A DNA stretch of 19,881 nt, taken from positions 1 through 19,881 of the forward strand of contig JBFLVQ010000090.1 of assembly GCA_040758525.1 (NCBI GenBank), given 5' to 3'. The position numbers and the translations under genes are program-made. This document shows positions 8,198 through 14,427 of the stretch, piece by piece. The notes beneath the pieces were generated by a model. That model had not been told where the DNA came from, did not search any database, and worked only from the letters and a program-made list of their open reading frames with translations. The first letter of the stretch is position 1, and each line of letters begins with the position of its first letter. Origin of the DNA: JBFLVQ01 sp040758525. GTDB lineage: Bacteria > Acidobacteriota > Blastocatellia > Chloracidobacteriales > JADJPF01.

Positions 8198-8226
8198 TTG
8201 AAGCGACGCACACTTGGCCTTATGAT
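8198..8226 (+). promoter_or_regulatory. sigma70-type promoter for argS
   Basis: TTGAAG at 8198-8203 (4 of 6) and TATGAT at 8221-8226 (5 of 6) are separated by exactly 17 bp. Transcription would begin near 8233, giving a leader of about 40 nt. A strong ribosome binding site AGGAG at 8262-8266 stands 6 bases before the ATG at 8273. Confidence 0.55.
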
Positions 8227-8272
8227 CCTGATCCAGTAATAGTGCCGCTTAAATAACCGACAGGAGAGAATT

Positions 8273-10339
8273 ATGTTGCTAGAGCTACAGCGGACAATCA
8301 AGGCGGAATTGCAGAAGGTGATCAAGCGAGTCTTTGCGCTAGATCTACTGCCAGCAGAGATCTCCGTCGAAATTCCGCCCCGAGCTGAGATGGGCGACCT
8401 CGCATTTCCTATTGCTTTTGAACTGGCGCGCCGCTTTAAGGCGACCACCGGTACAAAACAGAATCCACGCCAATTGGCTGAACAACTACGTGGCGAACTA
8501 GGCCAACTCGAAGGCGTCACACGTGTGGAAACCGCTGGCGCTGGCTACCTCAACTTCTTTTTTGATCGTGGCCGCTTCCTTGATAGTGTGCTCTCATACG
8601 GTGAGTCACTGACACTTGATGAGACCTTAGGTGGTAAGCTAATTGTCGAACATACCTCTATTAATCCCAATAAAGCTGCACATATTGGTCATTTGCGCAA
8701 TGCTGTGTTGGGCGACACAGTTGTGCGTCTACTACGTGCCAGTGGCGAAGAGGTAGAGGTGCATAACTATATTGATAACACTGGTGTGCAGGTCGCTGAT
8801 GTAGTAGTAGGTTTCAAATATTTAGAGAAGAAGTCGCTTGAAGAGATTGCCAAGCTGACGGAACGCTTTGACTACTACTGTTGGGATCTATATGCACGTG
8901 TTGGTAAATTCTATGAAGAATCGCCAGAAAATCTGCGTTTACGCAACGAGACACTACACGAGCTTGAAAGTGGCGCAGGCGAAACAGCAAAAATGGCCGA
9001 CCATATCTCTCAGCGTATTCTACGCTGCCACCTCAATACTATGCTGCGTCTGGGAATAATCTACGATCTATTGCCGCGAGAGAGTGATGTACTGCGTCTT
9101 AACTTCTGGCAACAAGCCTTTGAGAAGTTGAAAGAGAAGGATGCAATCTATTATGAGACAGAAGGCCGTAACAAAGGCTGCTGGGTGATGCGTGCAGAGA
9201 GTAAGTTTGTCCCAGCAGGCGATGCTGCCGAGAAGGAAGAGAGTGAGTATGAACAGGATAAGATTTTAGTCCGCTCCAATGGCACCATTACTTACACTGG
9301 CAAAGATATTGCCTACCATCTATGGAAACTAGGATTGCTTGGTCTTAATTTTACTTATCGTACTTTCTTCTTCTATCCAAATGGTAATCGTGCCTGGATC
9401 ACTGTCTCTGATAATGCTGATCAACAGGAATTGCGCACTATGCCACTCTCGCCACAGTTTGGCAATAGTGTTGCCTATTTTAATGTCATTGATGTAGGTC
9501 AGTCTTATCTGCAGAACTATGTTAAGCTTGGTGTGAAATTGATGGCACCCAATGATCCACGTGTTGATCGTAGTGCGCATATTGCTTATGAAAAAGTCGT
9601 GTTGACTCCTGCCAGCGCAAGTGAGTTGGGCTATGAACTCTCTGAAGAAGAGAGCAGCCGTAGCCAAGTGGCAATGTCAGGTCGTAAGGGATTGGGTGTT
9701 AAGGTTGATGATCTGATCGATAAGTTGGAAGAGAAGGCATTAGTAGAAGTGAAGCGTCGCCAGGCAGATGCTAGTGAGAATGAACAGCAGAAGACTGCTC
9801 ATCAGATTGCCATTGGTGCGCTACGTTATTTCCTGCTTAAATTCACACGCAACTCAATTATTGCTTTTGACTTTGATGAAGCGCTCGCTTTTGAAGGTGA
9901 GACCGGTCCTTACATTCAGTATGCAGTTGTGCGTATTAACAGCATCTTTCGCAAAATTGCGGATGAGGGTGAGACTTCTGTATTGCATGGCAAACCATCT
10001 TATCAAGAACTTGGCGAACTGCTTACACTCAAAGATGAGAGCGGTTGGGATGGTGACTATCTATGGTCACTACTGTTTAAGGCTAGCCAACTCAAGGAAG
10101 TGCTACGTATCTCGGTAAATACACTTGAACCTACACATCTGGCCAAATACGCCCAGCAATTGGCACGTAGTTTCAGTGAGTTCTATAACGCCAAGAATGG
10201 TGGCAAATATATTTATAAGATCATTGATGAGACGGATCCTGATCGTCGTCGCCTACTTATCTCATTAGCTGGTTATATACGCCATCAGCTTGAGCGTGCT
10301 TTGGAACTGATGGGTATTGAGTCACCGGAGAAGATGTGA
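8273..10339 (+). CDS. argS: arginyl-tRNA synthetase (long form)
   Basis: A class I aminoacyl-tRNA synthetase that charges tRNA-Arg in the cytoplasm. The N-terminal add-on domain covers about 1-110. The catalytic Rossmann domain opens with VEHTSINPNKAAHIGHLRN, with the HIGH box at 137-140 preceded by the family-typical TSINPNK. The ligand strand NYIDNTGVQ lies at 165-173, and YTGKDIAYHLWKLG at 341-354. The KMSKS-equivalent loop is MSGRKG at 468-473. The C-terminal DALR-type anticodon-binding domain covers about 560-688, with RINSIFRK and SFSEFYN. At 688 residues it is about 100 longer than most bacterial ArgS. The extra length lies mainly between residues about 355 and 460 and around 310-335. 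The end overlaps the converging caspase-like gene by 18 bp. The start is supported by a strong AGGAG site. Confidence 0.97.
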   Translation: MLLELQRTIKAELQKVIKRVFALDLLPAEISVEIPPRAEMGDLAFPIAFELARRFKATTGTKQNPRQLAEQLRGELGQLEGVTRVETAGAGYLNFFFDRGRFLDSVLSYGESLTLDETLGGKLIVEHTSINPNKAAHIGHLRNAVLGDTVVRLLRASGEEVEVHNYIDNTGVQVADVVVGFKYLEKKSLEEIAKLTERFDYYCWDLYARVGKFYEESPENLRLRNETLHELESGAGETAKMADHISQRILRCHLNTMLRLGIIYDLLPRESDVLRLNFWQQAFEKLKEKDAIYYETEGRNKGCWVMRAESKFVPAGDAAEKEESEYEQDKILVRSNGTITYTGKDIAYHLWKLGLLGLNFTYRTFFFYPNGNRAWITVSDNADQQELRTMPLSPQFGNSVAYFNVIDVGQSYLQNYVKLGVKLMAPNDPRVDRSAHIAYEKVVLTPASASELGYELSEEESSRSQVAMSGRKGLGVKVDDLIDKLEEKALVEVKRRQADASENEQQKTAHQIAIGALRYFLLKFTRNSIIAFDFDEALAFEGETGPYIQYAVVRINSIFRKIADEGETSVLHGKPSYQELGELLTLKDESGWDGDYLWSLLFKASQLKEVLRISVNTLEPTHLAKYAQQLARSFSEFYNAKNGGKYIYKIIDETDPDRRRLLISLAGYIRHQLERALELMGIESPEKM

Positions 10340-11227
10340 TTTTGTCGCCACTGACTCTTTATTACGATCCGCTACATCTGTTAGCAGACGTAGGAATCGT
10401 GTAATAAGCGTCTCACTTGCATTTGTTGGCAGTGATTGCCGTGAGATGGCAACCACATAGCCAATATCGGTGAGACGCAGACGAGCATCGCGTAATACAT
10501 ATTGTAGAAAGAGATCTGAGACAACAAAGCCAACCCTTTTATCATCGAGACCTAGCCGTTTCTGCAAGAGTGGCGGTAGTTCATGTACCATTATGGTATT
10601 GCCCATCTCCATACGGCTCTCTCGCCGCCTTAACAGTCGTACATCGCTTAACTGAGCCTTATAGCCAGGGCTTGCATTAATCACACCATAACGCGCTGGT
10701 AAGAGATTGCGCTCATCGAGTCTGTAGTAGATATTGGGGCGCAATAATCGACCAGCATTACAGGCAGTAATAATGCACCGTTTTATTCCTGATCCGGCCA
10801 AGCGTTCTTGCAGTGCGCCTAGTGAAATATAAGAGCGGCTATCAGTAGGCAACTTGCCCATCTGTAGCTTGAGCCCATGTCCCCAATTGCCATGTGTCTC
10901 CATTATTACTGTATGAACTAGCCGGTCAGGATAATGACGATTATGGTTAAGCAACCCTTCAAGCACTTCAAACCAATCTGCTGTTTCTATATAGAGAAAT
11001 CCTAGTCGGCGATAGAAGGTTCGATTGGCGGGCCGTGCCAGATCAGGACTGAAGACGACTGCTGTGCCACGCCCAATCTCTGACAATGTATGCCAAGCTG
11101 GCAAGGGTAAGTTATCTGATGGGCGTGCAGGCTGGCGACGTACCTGAGGCTCGCGTGTCCAAGCCGCTGAATCGACCACACTCATCAATAACATTAACAT
11201 CATTGTAATAAACAGGGCTGGACGCAT
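10322..11227 (-). CDS. secreted caspase-fold-like (clan CD) protein, putative cysteine peptidase
   Basis: A 301-residue protein I cannot assign to a named family. Residues 1-22 form a signal peptide (long Met/Leu core, cleavage after about DSA). The body alternates beta strands and helices. The strand TVIMETHGNWG puts H112-G113 after a hydrophobic strand. The later strand KRCIITACNAG puts C156 at the end of another, preceded by a helix ISLGALQERLAG. This His-Gly then Ala-Cys-x-x-Gly arrangement is the dyad of caspase, gingipain and CHAT peptidases (clan CD). The resemblance is motif-level only, and it could be an inactive homologue. An in-frame GTG at 11233 overlaps the Shine-Dalgarno, so I chose the ATG at 11227. 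It lies 83 bp downstream of the HEAT-like gene on the same strand, so it may be cotranscribed. Its 3' end overlaps argS by 18 bp. Confidence 0.7.
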   Translation of the reverse strand: MRPALFITMMLMLLMSVVDSAAWTREPQVRRQPARPSDNLPLPAWHTLSEIGRGTAVVFSPDLARPANRTFYRRLGFLYIETADWFEVLEGLLNHNRHYPDRLVHTVIMETHGNWGHGLKLQMGKLPTDSRSYISLGALQERLAGSGIKRCIITACNAGRLLRPNIYYRLDERNLLPARYGVINASPGYKAQLSDVRLLRRRESRMEMGNTIMVHELPPLLQKRLGLDDKRVGFVVSDLFLQYVLRDARLRLTDIGYVVAISRQSLPTNASETLITRFLRLLTDVADRNKESVATKSHLLR

Positions 11228-11232
11228 TGGCA

Positions 11233-11238
11233 CTCCTC
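11233..11238 (-). promoter_or_regulatory. ribosome binding site deciding the start of the caspase-like gene
   Basis: GAGGAG on the minus strand ends 5 bases before ATG 11227. The upstream GTG at 11233-11231 begins on the last base of this site, so it cannot be served by it. This rules for the ATG two codons later. Confidence 0.6.
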
Positions 11239-11260
11239 TAAGAGAAAATAGCTAATGACC

Positions 11261-11282
11261 GCTGTTAACCTAATTGAACAGC
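11261..11282. repeat. inverted repeat between HEAT-like and caspase-like genes
   Basis: GCTGTT and AACAGC form a 6-bp stem around a 10-base loop in the 83-bp gap. There is no T-run right after it on the minus strand, so it is not a convincing terminator. It could be a processing or attenuating hairpin in a shared transcript. Confidence 0.25.
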
Positions 11283-11310
11283 AAATTGAGCGCCAAACCT
11301 AAGAGGAGAT

Positions 11311-13005
11311 CTATCGTGTAGTCTGCAACTGCTCTAGCAATTCTTGAGCACGCCTTCCTGATACCTCATCAGCGTAGCGTGTTCGTACCTCTTGTAGGAC
11401 TTCAATAGCAGGAGGAGAAGGGTTAGCGGCAACCACTTCTAATAATGCCAGTAGCAGTTGTTCATCCTGGCCAAGCAGACGTGATACTAGTTTAACACGC
11501 CAACGTGTTAGACTGCGTACACGATCAATAATCTGAGTAAGCAGCGGTGGTGACAGCAGACTATACTTGGTAGCAAGTACCTGCAGCGCTTGCAGACGCA
11601 AAGGTCGCGCAAGTTTCTCAGCAATGAAATTGATACGTCGCTCTAATGCGATCTCAACCAATAACCGGCAAGCAGCCTCGCAATTATATTTGCCAATCAC
11701 ATTAATGGTATTGCTCAAATAGGTCGAGATACGCTCCTGATTGTCTAGTTGCTCCTCTGTATAATTAGCATCATTAAAGACCTGCACAAGTAATGGGAGT
11801 ACTTCTTCATTATTCAAACACTCTAGGCTAGCAAGTGCAGCTTGACGTAGTTGAAAGACCGGCGCAGTTAAGAAAGGGCCAATCAGGTTGATTGCCAAAC
11901 GTTGAACATCCACCTCTGTTGGCACAACACGACCCAGTAGGTAGACCAGATTACGAGTGAAGTACCAGTTGGAGCTGTTGCGATTCACCTGCGAGAGCAT
12001 ATTCATAATGATAGGCGCGGCGGCTTCGCCATGAATTTCAACCAGCGAGATTTGGAAGCGGCGTTGCTGGCGATCTGGTTCATCAGCAAGCGTAGTGAGC
12101 AGCGCATAAGGGCTTAAATCCTCAAAATGGGTAAGGAAGACACGTAGTGCGCTACGTAGTTCCGGCTTATCAACAAGCTGTTTTAGCTGTGTTTCGCTTA
12201 ACTCACTGCCAGACCGACTAGTGCGTAATGATTCCCGTAATGCCTCATTAAAACCACTCCAGTTATAGACCTGCTGTACTACATAGAGCAGTTCCGCGCC
12301 AAAGAGCGGCTGATTATTGTTGAAGATATTGATCGCGATACCAATAAGCGCCTCTAAATAGGGGACAAGACTAAAACCAGGTTCACGTACCTGTAGTAAA
12401 GCTTCAATAGTACTCTTTAATTCTGTGATGATAGCTTGTTCCTGTAAGGGCGTAAGACGTAGGTCTGGACGGCGTAGTTTGGCAATGAGGGCATTAATAT
12501 CATCAATTGGACGTTGTCGCTTCACTCCCACACTGCTTTGTACGGCGGCGGTCTCTTCAAATTCGGCACGGCGTAGTTCGTAACCCCATTGTTTGAACAG
12601 ATGTTCACGTAGCTGTTTGAGCCGCTCGCGAAATAACTCTTTCTCAGATGCTGGACATTGGCGCACAAGCCCTTCAAAGTAAGGCATATAGAAGTTAGCA
12701 GGTTTAAATGCGTCAAGTACTCCAGTGCGATCCGCAGTTACAATCAGCTCTATACTCTTAAGGTAATACTCATGTACTAGCCGGCCTTCACTTACGGCAC
12801 GCACTTGCGCCCAAGATGCTACTAGTTCAGCAATCTGTTTTGGTTCAAAGTAGATAGGTGGTTCGACACGTAGTAATTGTGAGAGTGACTCGGCAACAAA
12901 GAGTGGCGCGACCTTGCCATTAAGGTAGGCAATAAAGTCCTTCTTGATTGTTTCCAGCTCAATATCTGCGGATATATTTGCTCCGCTCTCCCACTCCTCG
13001 CTCAT
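11311..13005 (-). CDS. HEAT-repeat-like alpha-solenoid protein of unknown function
   Basis: A 564-residue soluble protein with no signal peptide or membrane segment and almost entirely helix-forming composition. Residues about 300-560 read as successive paired helices of about 35-40 residues in the HEAT style. Examples are EIHGEAAAPIIMNML, FQLRQAALASLECLNNEEVLPLLVQVF, LARPLRLQALQVLA and LLGQDEQLLLALLEVVA. The N-terminal half is also helical but without clear repeats, and includes ELETIKKDFIAYLNG and YLEALIGIAINIFNN. Such scaffolds bind proteins or RNA; no catalytic motif is visible. The start follows an AGGGA about 9 bases upstream and lies 17 bp after the 4-Cys mini-protein stop, so the two form a clear two-gene operon. 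The caspase-like gene may follow in the same transcript. I infer a scaffold or regulatory role, without a known partner. A homology search might name it a DUF. Confidence 0.75.
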   Translation of the reverse strand: MSEEWESGANISADIELETIKKDFIAYLNGKVAPLFVAESLSQLLRVEPPIYFEPKQIAELVASWAQVRAVSEGRLVHEYYLKSIELIVTADRTGVLDAFKPANFYMPYFEGLVRQCPASEKELFRERLKQLREHLFKQWGYELRRAEFEETAAVQSSVGVKRQRPIDDINALIAKLRRPDLRLTPLQEQAIITELKSTIEALLQVREPGFSLVPYLEALIGIAINIFNNNQPLFGAELLYVVQQVYNWSGFNEALRESLRTSRSGSELSETQLKQLVDKPELRSALRVFLTHFEDLSPYALLTTLADEPDRQQRRFQISLVEIHGEAAAPIIMNMLSQVNRNSSNWYFTRNLVYLLGRVVPTEVDVQRLAINLIGPFLTAPVFQLRQAALASLECLNNEEVLPLLVQVFNDANYTEEQLDNQERISTYLSNTINVIGKYNCEAACRLLVEIALERRINFIAEKLARPLRLQALQVLATKYSLLSPPLLTQIIDRVRSLTRWRVKLVSRLLGQDEQLLLALLEVVAANPSPPAIEVLQEVRTRYADEVSGRRAQELLEQLQTTR

Positions 13006-13022
13006 GCAAAAAAATCCCTAGC

Positions 13023-13286
13023 TTACTCGTCAGAAAGTTGCACAGTATCATCACCTAGCAGGTCCTGGGCAAGCTTCTCCTCAGCACGCATCTCTTCAGG
13101 GGTACGTGGCTCGAAGGCAAACCGTTTCTCGTTCTCGACAGTGATCTCGACATTACACCGCATGTTAGGATTTTCACGTATACCATCAAAGCCGAGAAAT
13201 TTACAGTTGAGCCAGATCGTGTCGTAGTGCCGGCAGTTCAAACAGATCATCTCCGGCGATGGAGCAGATATTGTCTCTTTGGCCAT
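13023..13286 (-). CDS. small four-cysteine, probably zinc-binding protein
   Basis: An 87-residue acidic protein. The N-terminal half holds four cysteines at 15, 18, 28 and 44 (CLNC, LNCKF, NMRC), spaced as a possible zinc ribbon or iron-sulfur site. The C-terminal half is a charged helix (about 61-77, EEMRAEEKLAQDLLG) with an acidic tail. No family is recognised. It is the first gene of an operon with the HEAT-like protein 17 bp downstream, which suggests that the two act together. The start at 13286 has a GAGGG about 8 bases upstream. Because the coding frame is short, it depends on the conserved-looking Cys pattern and the operon position; I think it is real. A possible stem-loop AGGG-CTTG-CCCT sits between the ribosome binding site and ATG. 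Confidence 0.7.
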   Translation of the reverse strand: MAKETISAPSPEMICLNCRHYDTIWLNCKFLGFDGIRENPNMRCNVEITVENEKRFAFEPRTPEEMRAEEKLAQDLLGDDTVQLSDE

Positions 13287-13406
13287 AGGGCAAGCCCTCG
13301 TAGCGAAATGTTTTTTTCTCTGGCGCGCAAGTGGCCAGCAGCACCGGTTAAATCATTGTACACTAATCAACAAAATAGAAGCCAGTTTGTTTATTAAGAA
13401 ACCCTT

Positions 13407-13440
13407 CGCGCACTATCAAAACTGTGATATTGTATGCGCG
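13407..13440. repeat. inverted repeat upstream of gnd
   Basis: CGCGCA (13407-13412) and TGCGCG (13435-13440) are perfect 6-bp inverted arms 22 bp apart, in the 232-bp divergent region. A weak extended -10 (TGA then TATTGT at 13428-13433) lies between them. They could be operator half-sites or chance. No other structure is clear in 13287-13518. Confidence 0.22.
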
Positions 13441-13518
13441 TTCTTTATGTTCCTCTCTGTTCTCTATGACAAACTCTACGGCGGTGGTACCACTTTAACA
13501 AACAATTAGGAGGGAGTT

Positions 13519-14421
13519 ATGCAACTGGGATTCATTGGCCTAGGCAAAATGGGCGCCAATATGGTGCAACGGTTGTTAGAAGGCGGTCACAGTGTGGTCG
13601 TCTATGACCGTAACACAGACGCCGTTACAGCGGTGGAGGCAAAAGGCGCAGTCGCAGCGGGCTCGCTTGAGGATATGGTCGCCAAGCTTGACCGGCCTTG
13701 CGCAATCTGGATAATGGTGCCCTCGGGCAACCCCGTTACACAAACAATTGCTAGCCTGCAACCACTGCTGGCTACTGATGACATTATTATCGACGGTGGT
13801 AACTCGAACTACAAAGAGTCCATACAGCGCCACGAGATGCTACGCGGCAAAGGCATATACTTCCTAGATGTGGGTACGAGCGGTGGCATATGGGGACTAA
13901 AACTCGGCTATTGTATGATGATTGGTGGCGATAAAGAGCCTTTTGCCCGCCTGGAACCGATCTTCAAGACGCTTGCGCCAGAAGAAGGTTACTATCTTGC
14001 CGGTGCTGCTGGCGCTGGCCATTATGCTAAGATGATTCATAATGGTATCGAATATGGCATGATGGAGGCTTATGGTGAAGGCTTCGAGATCTTGCGCGCT
14101 TCTGGTTACAACTACGATCTCGCCAAGCTGGCGCATCTATGGATGCGTGGCAGTGTAGTACGCTCATGGTTACTGGAACTGTGCGAGAATGCTTTCTCAC
14201 ATGATCCTGATCTAAAGAGCATACAAGGATATGTAGAGGATAGCGGTGAAGGGCGCTGGACGGTTCAAGAGGCTATTGATCGTAATGTGCCTGCGCCGGC
14301 ACTTACACTGGCATTAATGATCCGCTTCCGTTCGCGTCAACAGGACTCCTTCTCGGCTAAAGTGATCGCCGCACTACGTAACGAGTTTGGCGGCCATGGC
14401 GTCAAGTCTAAGAAAGAGTAG
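13519..14421 (+). CDS. gnd: 6-phosphogluconate dehydrogenase, decarboxylating, short form
   Basis: A 300-residue enzyme that oxidises and decarboxylates 6-phosphogluconate to ribulose 5-phosphate in the oxidative pentose phosphate pathway. The N-terminal Rossmann fold has GLGKMGANM at residues 7-15. The substrate loop is DGGNSNYKES, and GTSGGIWGL gives the sugar-phosphate signature. The catalytic lysine and Asn are in GAGHYAKMIHNGIEYGMM, and it ends with the family tail NEFGGHGV. At 300 residues it belongs to the short YqeC/GndA-like class rather than the roughly 470-residue NADP enzymes. D30 at the end of the second strand (VVVYDRN) hints at NAD+ preference, although the next residue is Arg. 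The strong ribosome binding site AGGAGG at 13508 fixes the start. An S8 peptidase follows 6 bp after the stop, so the pair is almost certainly one transcript. Confidence 0.95.
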   Translation: MQLGFIGLGKMGANMVQRLLEGGHSVVVYDRNTDAVTAVEAKGAVAAGSLEDMVAKLDRPCAIWIMVPSGNPVTQTIASLQPLLATDDIIIDGGNSNYKESIQRHEMLRGKGIYFLDVGTSGGIWGLKLGYCMMIGGDKEPFARLEPIFKTLAPEEGYYLAGAAGAGHYAKMIHNGIEYGMMEAYGEGFEILRASGYNYDLAKLAHLWMRGSVVRSWLLELCENAFSHDPDLKSIQGYVEDSGEGRWTVQEAIDRNVPAPALTLALMIRFRSRQQDSFSAKVIAALRNEFGGHGVKSKKE

Positions 14422-14427
14422 TATTTT

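Noticed and set aside
9329..9667. 112-residue minus-strand frame inside argS
   Set aside because: Fully within a confident argS and without protein-like motifs.
10322..13286. Reading the caspase-like/HEAT block as a CRISPR- or gasdermin-type defence system
   Set aside because: There is no gasdermin, Cas, toxin or nucleotide-sensing domain, and the caspase-like protein has a signal peptide. Only a neutral proposal is justified.
13279..13509. 76-residue plus-strand frame in the gap before gnd
   Set aside because: It covers the intergenic and promoter region of two divergent genes, overlaps the start of the 4-Cys gene, has no ribosome binding site, and its composition is not protein-like.
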